Shown: positions 1-6,991 of the stretch, in pieces
Layout of the letters: the number at the start of each line of letters is the position of its first letter
Numbering within the stretch: position 1 is the stretch's first letter
Assembly: GCA_019418545.1 (NCBI GenBank)
Contig: DYBQ01000030.1
Span: forward strand, 1 to 13,188
DNA: 13,188 nt
Origin: Clostridiales bacterium
Lineage (GTDB): Bacteria; Bacillota; Clostridia; Oscillospirales; Acutalibacteraceae
Direction: 5' to 3'
Notes under the pieces: generated by a model
What the model saw: only the letters and a program-made list of their open reading frames with translations
Told to the model about the DNA's origin: nothing
Databases searched by the model: none
Position numbers and translations under genes: made by a program

Positions 1-228
1 GTCGCCAACCGCATCCTGTGCATTGCCGTTGACCACGATTTCCGCGCCATTGAGATAGGCGCCCAGAGCGTTTCCGGGCACACCCTCAATGGAAATGGTG
101 CGCTTTGACATGCCGGCAGCCAAAAAACGCTGGCCGCAGCAGCCCACCACTTCAAAATTTTCGCCTTCTCCCTGACGAAGAAGCTCGTTCAGGGGGCGGT
201 AGTCAAGATTGATAGCATTGATTCTCAT
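1..228 (-). CDS. Glutamate synthase GXGXG-domain subunit, 3' end cut by window edge
   Basis: Last visible gene of the split glutamate synthase operon; only its first 76 codons are in the window and the frame stays open to the edge. The visible part reads MRINAINLDYRPLNELLRQG, then an FEVVGCCGQRF stretch and a glycine/asparagine-rich series (GVPGNALGAYLNG, VVNGNAQDAVGD). That pattern matches the start of the right-handed beta-helix (GXGXG) domain that forms the C-terminus of large glutamate synthase subunits, where it is structural. The ATG at 228 lies one base after the TAA of the upstream oxidoreductase gene and has a good ribosome site (GGGAGGTG, about 7 bases upstream), so it is probably translationally coupled. 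In archaeal and clostridial split systems this domain is a stand-alone subunit beside the FMN and amidotransferase subunits, and the neighbours fit that. It could also be a related GXGXG protein (FwdC-like), but the context makes glutamate synthase much more likely. Confidence 0.85.
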   Translation of the reverse strand, partial: MRINAINLDYRPLNELLRQGEGENFEVVGCCGQRFLAAGMSKRTISIEGVPGNALGAYLNGAEIVVNGNAQDAVGD

Positions 229-229
229 A

Positions 230-1477
230 TTATACCACACCTCCCAGCTTTTTTCTGCGGTTTTCTGCAGAAAAAGCGCACAAACTGGCAGTCTTTTGCA
301 GCAGTTCAAAGTTAACGGTATCCAGCGGGATTTGTTCCCGAATCATGGCGGTATAAATGCCGGCTCGGTCTGTAGCGCCAATGAGCATAAAGCCTGTTAA
401 GAATCCATCTTTGGTAAAAAGACGTTTTATCCCGCCGGGAATGTGTTCTTCATAGATTTCACCGCCTTCTTCCTTGGGGAAGCAGCAACCGGCGGTCATC
501 AGGTGCAGGCCGAAAAATCCAATGGAGTTCATAGCAATGGCCTTATCGAATACCGACTCGCCGCCGGCCATGTTGATACCGGCACATTGTCCCTGCATAT
601 AGGCATTAGGCAGCAGGGCTAACACACGCTTTTGCCCGGAAAGCAGCTCGTCTCCCTGAGTGCAGTCTCCGGCGGCGTATACATGGGGAAGGGATGTTTC
701 CATTTTTTGGTTTATCAGGATTCCCCGCTCGGTTTCGCCGCCGGCATCCTTTATCAAAGAGGTGTTGGCGCGAACACCCACCGCCAGTACCAGCACATCA
801 AATTCCACCGTGCTGCCGTTCTTCATCAAAGCGGTCTGCCCGTCAAAGCGCGCCACACTATCCCCGAGCATCAGGTGGATTCCATGGGATTCCAGCGTTT
901 CGGCAACAATTCCGGCACAGGTTTCATCCAGAATGCTGGAGAGCACATGACCTGCCAAATCGCATACGGTAATTTCTCCGACTCTTTCCGCCAGCCCTTC
1001 GGCACATTTCAGACCAATCAGTCCAGCACCGATAATCAGAACCCGGGAGGAGGGAGTCACAGCCTTTTCCAGTGCCAGCGTATCGTCCAGCGTCATAAAG
1101 GAATACTGTTTTTTCACCGTCTCCAGCCCTTCAAAGGGAGGGACAAAGGGGGAAGAACCGGTAGCCACACAAAGTTTATCATAGGGAAGAAAAGTGCCAT
1201 CGTCCAGAAGCACCTGCTGTTTTTTTGTATCCAGCTTCACAGCTGTTTTTCCATATAGAACGGTGCAGCCGTTTTTCTTATAAAAGTCATTGGGGCGGTA
1301 CTTCATCCGCTCCAAATCGGTCTTACCTTCCAGATAGTAGGAAATCAGCGGGCGGCCATATACGGCATAGGGCTCCTTGGAAACCACTGTAATGGTAGAC
1401 TCTTTGTCTTTCTGGCGGATTCCTTCTATACATCCCACAGCGGCCACGCCGTTGCCAAGAATCACATACTGTTTCAT
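230..1477 (-). CDS. FAD-dependent NAD(P) oxidoreductase of the glutamate synthase operon
   Basis: A 415-residue flavoprotein of the pyridine nucleotide-disulfide oxidoreductase fold (NADH-rubredoxin reductase/NirB-like). Seen in sequence: an N-terminal FAD Rossmann motif (GNGVAA, residues 8-13), an ATGSSP motif at 105-110, an internal NAD(P)-binding GAGLIG at 150-155, and the second FAD motif YAAGD at 267-271. There is no CxxxxC redox-active disulfide of the glutathione reductase type near the N-terminus. Inferred role: to move electrons between NAD(P)H and the iron-sulfur chain of the neighbouring ferredoxin and FMN subunit, doing the job of the GltD small subunit although it is not the usual GltD family. 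The longest frame begins at a GTG at 1486. I chose the ATG at 1477 because AGAGGTGAG lies just upstream and the FAD motif then sits at the usual distance. The upstream ferredoxin stop at 1483 is only 5 bases away. The physiological direction of electron flow cannot be told from sequence. Confidence 0.88.
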   Translation of the reverse strand: MKQYVILGNGVAAVGCIEGIRQKDKESTITVVSKEPYAVYGRPLISYYLEGKTDLERMKYRPNDFYKKNGCTVLYGKTAVKLDTKKQQVLLDDGTFLPYDKLCVATGSSPFVPPFEGLETVKKQYSFMTLDDTLALEKAVTPSSRVLIIGAGLIGLKCAEGLAERVGEITVCDLAGHVLSSILDETCAGIVAETLESHGIHLMLGDSVARFDGQTALMKNGSTVEFDVLVLAVGVRANTSLIKDAGGETERGILINQKMETSLPHVYAAGDCTQGDELLSGQKRVLALLPNAYMQGQCAGINMAGGESVFDKAIAMNSIGFFGLHLMTAGCCFPKEEGGEIYEEHIPGGIKRLFTKDGFLTGFMLIGATDRAGIYTAMIREQIPLDTVNFELLQKTASLCAFSAENRRKKLGGVV

Positions 1478-1482
1478 TCCCC

Positions 1483-1917
1483 TCACCTCTCTTCATATAC
1501 GATAGCCCGGTTGGGACATCCCTTTACGCAGGCAGGCTCGCCGCAGGAATTTTGTAGGCAAAGCTCGCATTTCTGCATCACACCGTCGCCATTGGGAGAC
1601 AGCGCGCCATAGGGACATACCAGCACACAGGTTAGGCATCCAACACACTTGCTCTGGTCAATGGAAATCACGCCGCCCTCTATCGAAAGCGCGCCGGAAA
1701 TACAGCTCTTCACACAAATCGGGTCTGTGCAGTGGCGGCAGGAAACAGCAAAATGAATGTCGTCCTTGCCTCCATCCTCCACATGGATTCTGGGATAAAT
1801 GGGCTTTCCTTTCAAAGCCTTCACCATATCAGTTTCACCGGAATTGGCAAAGGCGCAGTTATATTCACACAAATGGCAGCCAAGGCACCATTCTTCATTG
1901 ACATAGACTCGCTTCAT
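1483..1917 (-). CDS. Four-cluster 4Fe-4S ferredoxin-type electron transfer protein
   Basis: A 144-residue polyferredoxin. Four cysteine groups are visible: C11/C14/C17/C21, C60/C63/C68/C72, C91/C94/C97/C101, and C117/C120 with C125/C130/C134. This is the layout of HycB/DmsB/CooF-type electron-transfer subunits carrying four [4Fe-4S] clusters. No signal peptide or membrane segment is seen, so it should be cytosolic. It lies between the FMN synthase subunit and the FAD oxidoreductase, 13 bases after the former's stop and 5 bases before the latter's start. The inferred job is to wire reducing equivalents from the flavoprotein (or from free ferredoxin) to the glutamate synthase core. A longer frame starts at 1944, inside the upstream gene. 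The ATG at 1917 is preferred because GGGAGGGG stands directly upstream and the first cysteine group then falls at residue 11, as is usual. Confidence 0.88.
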   Translation of the reverse strand: MKRVYVNEEWCLGCHLCEYNCAFANSGETDMVKALKGKPIYPRIHVEDGGKDDIHFAVSCRHCTDPICVKSCISGALSIEGGVISIDQSKCVGCLTCVLVCPYGALSPNGDGVMQKCELCLQNSCGEPACVKGCPNRAIVYEER

Positions 1918-1930
1918 AATTTCCCCTCCC

Positions 1931-3430
1931 TTATTCTCCGGCATGGGAAATTCCCAGAATTTCCAGCTCTTTATCCGTCAGGTTAATGCCCCGCAGCATC
2001 AGGCGGTTGCCCTTTAGGGCTTCGATGGAGTTAATGCCCATACCGCCCATAATTTCCATGATTTCATGTTTCCAGGCGGTCATAAGGTTGATTAACCGCT
2101 GGCTGCCTATATCGGGGTTCAGCCGCTTGACCAGTTCGGGGCGCTGTGTGGCAATGCCCCAGTTGCATTTGCCGGTCTGACAGGTACGGCACAAATGGCA
2201 GCCCAGCGCCAGCAGTGCGGCGGTGGCTATATAACAGGCGTCTGCACCAAGGGCGACGGCCTTCACAACATCCGCAGCGCTGCGGATACTGCCGCCTACC
2301 ACTAGGGAAACCCGGTTGCGGATTCCTTCTTCCCGCAGGCGGGTGTCTACCGCAGCCAAAGCCAGCTCGATGGGAATCCCAACGTTATCACGAATCCGGG
2401 TGGGGGCTGCGCCGGTGCCGCCGCGGAAGCCGTCGATGGCGATGATGTCGGCGCCGCTGCGGGCAATTCCGCTGGCAATGGCGGCAATGTTGTGAACAGC
2501 GGCCACCTTGACAATCACCGGCTTTTTATATTCGGTAGCTTCCTTCAAAGAGAAAACCAGCTGGCGCAAGTCCTCAATGGAATAAATGTCGTGATGGGGG
2601 GCAGGGGAGATGGCGTCGGAGCCTTCGGGAATCATTCTGGTACGGGAAACATCCCCGACAATTTTTGCACCGGGCAAATGGCCGCCGATGCCGGGCTTAG
2701 CGCCCTGGCCCATTTTGATTTCAATGGCAGCGCCGGCTTCCAGATAATCCTTATACACGCCGAAACGGCCGGAAGCTACCTGCACAATGGTGTTGGGGCC
2801 ATAGACATAAAAGTCCTCGTGAAGGCCGCCTTCACCGGTATTATAATAGGTGCCCAGCGCGGCAGCAGCCCGTGCCAGGCTTTCGTGTGCATTGTAGCTG
2901 ATGGAGCCGTAGCTCATAGCCGAGAACATTACGGGCATCGAGAGCTCCAACTGAGGGGTAAGATTACAAACCAAATTTCCGTTTTCGTCCCGCTCCACCT
3001 TTTCGGGCTTCTGCCCCAGAAACACCCGGGTTTCCATAGGCTCCCGCAAGGGGTCGATGGGCGGGTTGGTCACCTGGGAGGCGTTAATTAGAATCTTGTC
3101 CCAGTAAACAGGCAGCGGGCGGGGGTTACCCATGGAAGAAAGGAGCACGCCGCCGCTTTGCGCCTGCTTATAAATTTCGCGGATGGTATCGTTGTGCCAG
3201 TTGGCATTTTCCCGCAGCGCACAGTCGCTCTTGACAATTTTCAGGGCACGGGTGGGGCAAAGGGACACACACCGCTGGCAATTAACACATTTACTTTCAT
3301 CGCTGAGCATTACATTGCGGTCCGCATCATAGCGGTGTACTTCATTGGCGCACTGGCGCTCACAAACACGGCACTGGATACAGCGGTTTTCGTTTCGAAT
3401 CACTTCAAATTCGGGATAAAACAAATCCAT
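1931..3430 (-). CDS. Glutamate synthase FMN-binding (synthase) subunit with N-terminal 2x[4Fe-4S] domain
   Basis: About 499 residues; the catalytic core that reductively aminates 2-oxoglutarate to glutamate with ammonia channelled from the amidotransferase partner. Residues 1-65 carry two ferredoxin motifs (C17/C20/C23/C27 and C48/C51/C54/C58-P). The remainder is the FMN TIM-barrel of the glutamate synthase family: SAMSYGSIS near 170, NTGEGG near 196-201, KMGQGAKPG near 238-246, DGFRGGTGAAP near 332-342, and a GGSIRSAADV phosphate-binding segment near 378. The cysteine motif near 410-421 (GCHLCRTCQTGKCNWGIATQ) is where large GltB subunits bind their 3Fe-4S cluster. The ATG at 3430 overlaps the upstream TGA by one base (TGATG) and has GAGGGGTG upstream; the longer frame to 3526 lies wholly inside the amidotransferase gene. 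The fused ferredoxin domain suggests that electrons arrive through iron-sulfur centres rather than from a standard GltD. Confidence 0.93.
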   Translation of the reverse strand: MDLFYPEFEVIRNENRCIQCRVCERQCANEVHRYDADRNVMLSDESKCVNCQRCVSLCPTRALKIVKSDCALRENANWHNDTIREIYKQAQSGGVLLSSMGNPRPLPVYWDKILINASQVTNPPIDPLREPMETRVFLGQKPEKVERDENGNLVCNLTPQLELSMPVMFSAMSYGSISYNAHESLARAAAALGTYYNTGEGGLHEDFYVYGPNTIVQVASGRFGVYKDYLEAGAAIEIKMGQGAKPGIGGHLPGAKIVGDVSRTRMIPEGSDAISPAPHHDIYSIEDLRQLVFSLKEATEYKKPVIVKVAAVHNIAAIASGIARSGADIIAIDGFRGGTGAAPTRIRDNVGIPIELALAAVDTRLREEGIRNRVSLVVGGSIRSAADVVKAVALGADACYIATAALLALGCHLCRTCQTGKCNWGIATQRPELVKRLNPDIGSQRLINLMTAWKHEIMEIMGGMGINSIEALKGNRLMLRGINLTDKELEILGISHAGE

Positions 3431-4521
3431 CAGAAACACCCCTCTTTCACTCTGACAATAACCGGTTCGCCGCCTGCCGGTGCATAGATGTTTTCGGCAT
3501 CTGGCTCCATCACGCGGATGGCGCATTCTTCGCTGGCGATAAACACCCGGTCATCCTTTTCGCCCACAACCATAGAGCGCAGTTTCAGCCGGTCATTCAG
3601 CGCCATCAGGCCGCCGTCAAAACCAAATGCAATAGAAAACGGACCGGTAATGAGCAGGCTGGAAAAGGCTGCCCGCAGATAGGAGAGCTTTTTTTGCTGG
3701 GCTTCATCTTTTTGAGCAATGGTGCTCCAAAACGGCGCAGCGATGACGGCAGCGGCTTCCTCCAGGGTAAGCCCTTGCCGCCGCAAGAGATAGTCCATAA
3801 TGTATGTAATAACCTCTGTATCCGTTTGAAGAGTACATTGATAGCCAAACATTTCAATAAACCGGCGGTTGGCGTCATAAGAAGAAATTTCTCCGTTGTG
3901 GACAATGGAATAGTCCAGCAGCGTGAAGGGATGGGCGCCGCCCCACCAGCCGGGCGTGTTGGTAGGATACCGGCCATGTGCCGTCCAGGAATAGCCTTTA
4001 TATTCTTCCAGTTTGTAAAACTCTCCCACATCTTCGGGAAAGCCCACCGCCTTAAAGGCACCCATATTTTTGCCGCTGGAAAACACATAGGAGCCGGGCA
4101 TATCGGTATTGATTTTCATAACGGTTCTGGCTACAAATTCTTTTTCGTCCAGCTGCAAAGAAGCCAGAACAGACTGAAGCGGGGCCACAAAATACCGCCA
4201 GATAATCGGCTCGTCGGTAATAGCTGGCAGTTTTCGGGTGGGAATCATTTCAGACTGGACAATTTCAAACCGCTCCTTTAAAAACTGCTCACAGTTTTTG
4301 CGGGATGCCCGGTCGTTAAAAAACAGATGAAAAGCATAAAACTCTTTATATTCTGGATAAATGCCGTATCCGGCAAAGCCGCCTCCCAAACCATTGGAGC
4401 GGTCGTGCATGGGCTTCATGCCGTTGATAATCATGTCGCCGGCCATACGTTTTCCTTCTTTGGAAATCACGGCGGCGATGGCGCAGCCGGAAGGGATGCG
4501 CACCTGACCTTCTAGTTTCAT
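3430..4521 (-). CDS. Glutamate synthase glutamine amidotransferase (class II) subunit
   Basis: A 363-residue class II (N-terminal nucleophile) amidotransferase that hydrolyses glutamine to supply ammonia; first gene of the operon. Seen: SGCAIAAVIS with the candidate nucleophile Cys13, the substrate-binding segment HGRYPTNT (182-189), the oxyanion motif HNGEI (208-212), and TDTE near 233-236. These are the hallmarks of the GltB/PurF/GlmS amidotransferase domain. Twelve residues precede the cysteine, so, as in GltB and PurF precursors, a short propeptide must be removed to expose its alpha-amino group. No synthase domain is attached; the FMN domain is the next gene, overlapping by one base. The ATG at 4521 is chosen because the upstream alternative (4566) lies inside the leader hairpin, whereas AAAGGACGGGG precedes 4521. 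It could in principle serve another ammonia-requiring enzyme, but its neighbours argue for glutamate synthase. Confidence 0.92.
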   Translation of the reverse strand: MKLEGQVRIPSGCAIAAVISKEGKRMAGDMIINGMKPMHDRSNGLGGGFAGYGIYPEYKEFYAFHLFFNDRASRKNCEQFLKERFEIVQSEMIPTRKLPAITDEPIIWRYFVAPLQSVLASLQLDEKEFVARTVMKINTDMPGSYVFSSGKNMGAFKAVGFPEDVGEFYKLEEYKGYSWTAHGRYPTNTPGWWGGAHPFTLLDYSIVHNGEISSYDANRRFIEMFGYQCTLQTDTEVITYIMDYLLRRQGLTLEEAAAVIAAPFWSTIAQKDEAQQKKLSYLRAAFSSLLITGPFSIAFGFDGGLMALNDRLKLRSMVVGEKDDRVFIASEECAIRVMEPDAENIYAPAGGEPVIVRVKEGCF

Positions 4522-4540
4522 GGTTCCCCGTCCTTTCAGG

Positions 4541-4610
4541 AAAATAAAAAGAGCAAAGACAACCATCCCGCAGAAGAGGACACTTCTGCCTGGAATGAAC
4601 GTCTTTGCTC
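4541..4610 (-). terminator. Leader attenuator hairpin ahead of the glutamate synthase operon
   Basis: Read on the minus strand, GAGCAAAGAC (4610-4601) pairs perfectly with GTCTTTGCTC (4560-4551). Inside it, CATTCC (4597-4592) pairs with GGGATG (4569-4564, one G-U), and GCAGAAG (4589-4583) pairs with CTTCTGC (4576-4570) around a six-base loop TGTCCT. TTTTTATTTT follows at once (4550-4541). This is an intrinsic terminator shape, yet it lies between the promoter (4622-4650) and the start codon at 4521, so it should act as a regulated attenuator. The opposite strand has no T-run after the hairpin, which fixes the orientation. Confidence 0.8.
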
Positions 4611-4621
4611 ATCGATTATGT

Positions 4622-4650
4622 ATTGTAGCATGGGCGTGGGGCTTTGTCAA
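4622..4650 (-). promoter_or_regulatory. Sigma-70-type promoter for the glutamate synthase operon
   Basis: On the minus strand a perfect -35 TTGACA (4650-4645) is followed by a 17-base spacer and a -10 TACAAT (4627-4622). Transcription should begin near 4615, only about five bases before the leader hairpin. It stands back to back with the glnN promoter, with 39 bp between the two -35 boxes. That interval contains a small inverted repeat TTTG-CGC-CAAA (4658-4668), which might be an operator, although it is too short to insist on. Confidence 0.85.
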
Positions 4651-4689
4651 TCACCCATTTGCGCCAAAAGAATTTTTTTCCAAAGGGAG

Positions 4690-4719
4690 TTGACAAACCG
4701 GAAACGGGCGTGTTATAAT
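4690..4719 (+). promoter_or_regulatory. Consensus sigma-70 promoter for glnN
   Basis: A perfect TTGACA (4690-4695) and a perfect TATAAT (4714-4719) are separated by 18 bases. The predicted start is about 4724-4727, immediately before the leader hairpin at 4732. A promoter this strong in front of a terminator implies that expression is set mainly by whether polymerase gets past the hairpin. Confidence 0.88.
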
Positions 4720-4731
4720 GCTCACCGTTGA

Positions 4732-4788
4732 AGGCAAAGATGTCTTAGAGGTTAACCCCTCGTCAGACATCTTTGCCTCTTTTTTTTT
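4732..4788 (+). terminator. Leader attenuator hairpin ahead of glnN
   Basis: AGGCAAAGATGTC (4732-4744) pairs with GACATCTTTGCCT (4766-4778) as a 13-bp perfect stem. An inner GAGG/CCTC stem (4748-4751 with 4758-4761) closes a six-base loop TTAACC. Nine T's follow (4780-4788). It is a textbook intrinsic terminator, but it sits between the glnN promoter and the glnN start codon at 4820. The outer stem shares the core GCAAAGA(C/T)GT with the hairpin of the divergent glutamate synthase leader. Confidence 0.85.
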
Positions 4789-4819
4789 ATATCATTTTTT
4801 CAGTAAAGGGGAATCCAGT

Positions 4820-6916
4820 ATGGAAACTGTACCTGAGTTCTTTGGCAGCATGGTATTCGATGACCGCGTGATGAAAGCCAATCTTTCCGCCAATGTATAC
4901 CAGTCTTTGCGCAAAACCATTGACGAAGGGGCGCAGCTGGATTTGTCAGTTGCAAATGCGGTTGCCACCGCCATGAAGGATTGGGCTGTTGCACACGGTG
5001 CCACCCACTACACTCACTGGTTCCAGCCGCTGACAGGCATTACCGCAGAAAAGCATGACAGCTTTATCACACCGTCTCCAGATGGCCGTGTGATTATGGA
5101 ATTTTCCGGCAAGGAGCTGATTAAAGGCGAACCGGATGCTTCTTCTTTCCCGTCCGGCGGCCTGCGGGCAACCTTTGAAGCCCGTGGATATACGGCCTGG
5201 GACCCCACCTCCTATGCCTTTATCAAGGGGAAAACCCTGTGCATTCCCACGGCATTCTGCTCCTATGGCGGCGAGGCACTGGACAAGAAAACCCCGCTGC
5301 TGCGCTCCATGGAAGCCCTGAACCGGCAGGCACTGCGGATTTTGCGGCTGTTCGGCAATGATGAAGTTAAATATGTCCGCACTTCGGTAGGCCCCGAGCA
5401 GGAATACTTCCTGGTAGACCGCGAGATGTATAACAAGCGTCCTGATTTGATTTATACCGGCCGCACGCTGTTCGGTGCAAAGGCTCCCAAGGGGCAGGAG
5501 ATGGACGACCATTACTTCGGCGTGATTAAGCCCCGTGTAGCCGAATATATGGAGGATTTGAACCAGGAATTGTGGAAGCTGGGAATCCTGGCTAAGACCG
5601 AGCACAATGAGGTGGCACCTGCACAGCATGAGCTGGCCCCTATCTATCAGACCACCAACATTGCCACCGACCACAACCAGCTGACCATGGAGATTATGCA
5701 GAAGGTGGCAGCCCGTCATGGACTGGTGTGTCTCCTGCATGAAAAGCCGTTTGCAGGTGTGAACGGAAGCGGCAAGCACAACAACTGGTCTCTCGCCACC
5801 GATACCGGCGTAAACCTGCTGACTCCCGGCGAAACGCCCCACGAAAACGCCCAATTCCTCTTGTTCCTGTGCGCTGTTATCAAGGCTGTGGATGATTATC
5901 AGGATTTGCTCCGTTTGTCCGTTGCAACTGCCGGCAACGACCACCGTTTGGGCGCTAACGAAGCCCCGCCTGCCGTGGTTTCTATCTTCCTGGGCGATGA
6001 GCTGACCGCTATTCTGGACTCCATTGAAAAGGGTGTGCCCTATAGCGCAGCCGAAAAGACCCAAATGCTTTTGGGTGTGGATGTATTGCCCAAGTTCCAG
6101 CGTGACACCACCGACCGGAACCGCACCTCTCCCTTTGCCTTTACTGGCAACAAGTTCGAGTTCCGCATGCTGGGCTCTTCCAATAGCATCGCCTGTGCCA
6201 ACATGATGCTGAACAGCGCTGTGGCAGAATCTCTCAAGCAGTATGCTGACCGGCTGGAAGGCGTGGAAGACTTCAACGCAGCTCTGCACAAGATGATTCA
6301 AAAGACCATCCGCGACCACAAGCGCATTATTTTCAACGGCAACGGCTATGACGATGCCTGGATTCGAGAAGCAACCGAAGAGCGCGGTCTGCTGAACTAC
6401 CGCACCACACCGGACTGCATGCCCCACCTGCTGGATGAAAAGAATGTGAAGATGCTCACCTCTCATGGGGTATTTTTGGAAGCCGAGCTTCATTCCCGGT
6501 GCGAGATTATGCTGGACAACTACTGCAAGACCGTTGTGATTGAAGCCAACACCATGGTGGATATGGCAAAGAAGCAGATTCTGCCGGCTGTGGAAGCTTA
6601 TGCAGGAGATTTGGCTGCGGCTGCCGCTTCCAAAAAGGCACTGGACAAAGAGCTGCCCTGCACCTACGAAACAAACTTGGTTCGCAGGCTCTCCATGCTG
6701 GCCGACCAGATTAGCCAGAAGACTGAAGAGCTGGAAGAGACTTTGATGACGCTGGGGGACTATTCCGATGTGACAGAAGAGTCTTATGCAATCCGCGACA
6801 AGGTGCTGCCCAAGATGAGCGAGCTGCGTGCGGTGGCCGATGAGGCTGAAACCGTTACAGCTACAAAATATTGGCCATATCCCACCTATGGTGATTTGCT
6901 GTTCGGCGTTCGATAA
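4820..6916 (+). CDS. glnN: Glutamine synthetase type III
   Basis: A 698-residue ATP-dependent ligase making glutamine from glutamate and ammonium. The size is that of the GSIII family (about 700-730 residues), far longer than GSI or GSII. Visible family motifs: an N-terminal GSIII region with FGSMVFDD near residue 8 and THWFQPLTG at 65-73; GPEQEYFLVD (191-200), holding metal-ligand glutamates; KTEHNEVAPAQHELAP (259-274); the ATP-site segment FAGVNGSGKHNNWS (311-324); AGNDHRLGANEAPPA (371-385); and FEFRMLGSS (446-454). The C-terminal 200 residues are the helical extension typical of GSIII. The start at 4820 is chosen because AAAGGGG precedes it. A longer in-frame ATG at 4718 overlaps the promoter -10 box and cannot be on the transcript. 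It is the first gene after the divergent control region, and the ammonium channel gene follows 75 bases downstream. Cytosolic and probably multimeric, by family. Confidence 0.96.
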   Translation: METVPEFFGSMVFDDRVMKANLSANVYQSLRKTIDEGAQLDLSVANAVATAMKDWAVAHGATHYTHWFQPLTGITAEKHDSFITPSPDGRVIMEFSGKELIKGEPDASSFPSGGLRATFEARGYTAWDPTSYAFIKGKTLCIPTAFCSYGGEALDKKTPLLRSMEALNRQALRILRLFGNDEVKYVRTSVGPEQEYFLVDREMYNKRPDLIYTGRTLFGAKAPKGQEMDDHYFGVIKPRVAEYMEDLNQELWKLGILAKTEHNEVAPAQHELAPIYQTTNIATDHNQLTMEIMQKVAARHGLVCLLHEKPFAGVNGSGKHNNWSLATDTGVNLLTPGETPHENAQFLLFLCAVIKAVDDYQDLLRLSVATAGNDHRLGANEAPPAVVSIFLGDELTAILDSIEKGVPYSAAEKTQMLLGVDVLPKFQRDTTDRNRTSPFAFTGNKFEFRMLGSSNSIACANMMLNSAVAESLKQYADRLEGVEDFNAALHKMIQKTIRDHKRIIFNGNGYDDAWIREATEERGLLNYRTTPDCMPHLLDEKNVKMLTSHGVFLEAELHSRCEIMLDNYCKTVVIEANTMVDMAKKQILPAVEAYAGDLAAAAASKKALDKELPCTYETNLVRRLSMLADQISQKTEELEETLMTLGDYSDVTEESYAIRDKVLPKMSELRAVADEAETVTATKYWPYPTYGDLLFGVR

Positions 6917-6935
6917 GCCGTTTTGAATAGATACG

Positions 6936-6954
6936 ATTCTCAAATAGTGAGAAT
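6936..6954. repeat. Small inverted repeat in the glnN-amt spacer
   Basis: ATTCTCA (6936-6942) and TGAGAAT (6948-6954) form a 7-bp inverted repeat with a five-base centre. No T-run follows, so it is not an intrinsic terminator. It may be an mRNA hairpin that tunes the relative expression of the two genes, or a protein-binding site. Confidence 0.4.
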
Positions 6955-6991
6955 TGAGAAGGAAGAATTGAAAAGAAAAGAGGTTTTCCAT

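Noticed and set aside
230..1486. GTG start at 1486 for the FAD oxidoreductase
   Set aside because: It would overlap the ferredoxin stop and place the ribosome site inside the coding region; the ATG at 1477 has AGAGGTGAG just upstream.
4346..4612. Leader-peptide or small gene starting at 4612 on the minus strand
   Set aside because: Its ATG is within about three bases of the predicted transcript start with no ribosome site, and it runs out of frame deep into the amidotransferase gene.
4541..4788. ANTAR-target tandem hexaloops or a GlnR operator in the divergent region
   Set aside because: The two six-base loops lack the A at position 1 and G at position 4 expected for ANTAR RNA targets, and I found no TGTNA-N7-TNACA GlnR box between the two hairpins. 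The factor is left unnamed.
4718..4819. N-terminal extension of GlnN from the in-frame ATG at 4718
   Set aside because: The ATG overlaps the last bases of the TATAAT -10 box, so it precedes the transcript, and the extension would translate the terminator hairpin. AAAGGGG before 4820 marks the real start.
6923..6991. Longer Amt start at the TTG at 6923
   Set aside because: It has no good ribosome site and adds a charged segment before the first membrane helix; the ATG at 6992 has AGAGG at proper spacing.
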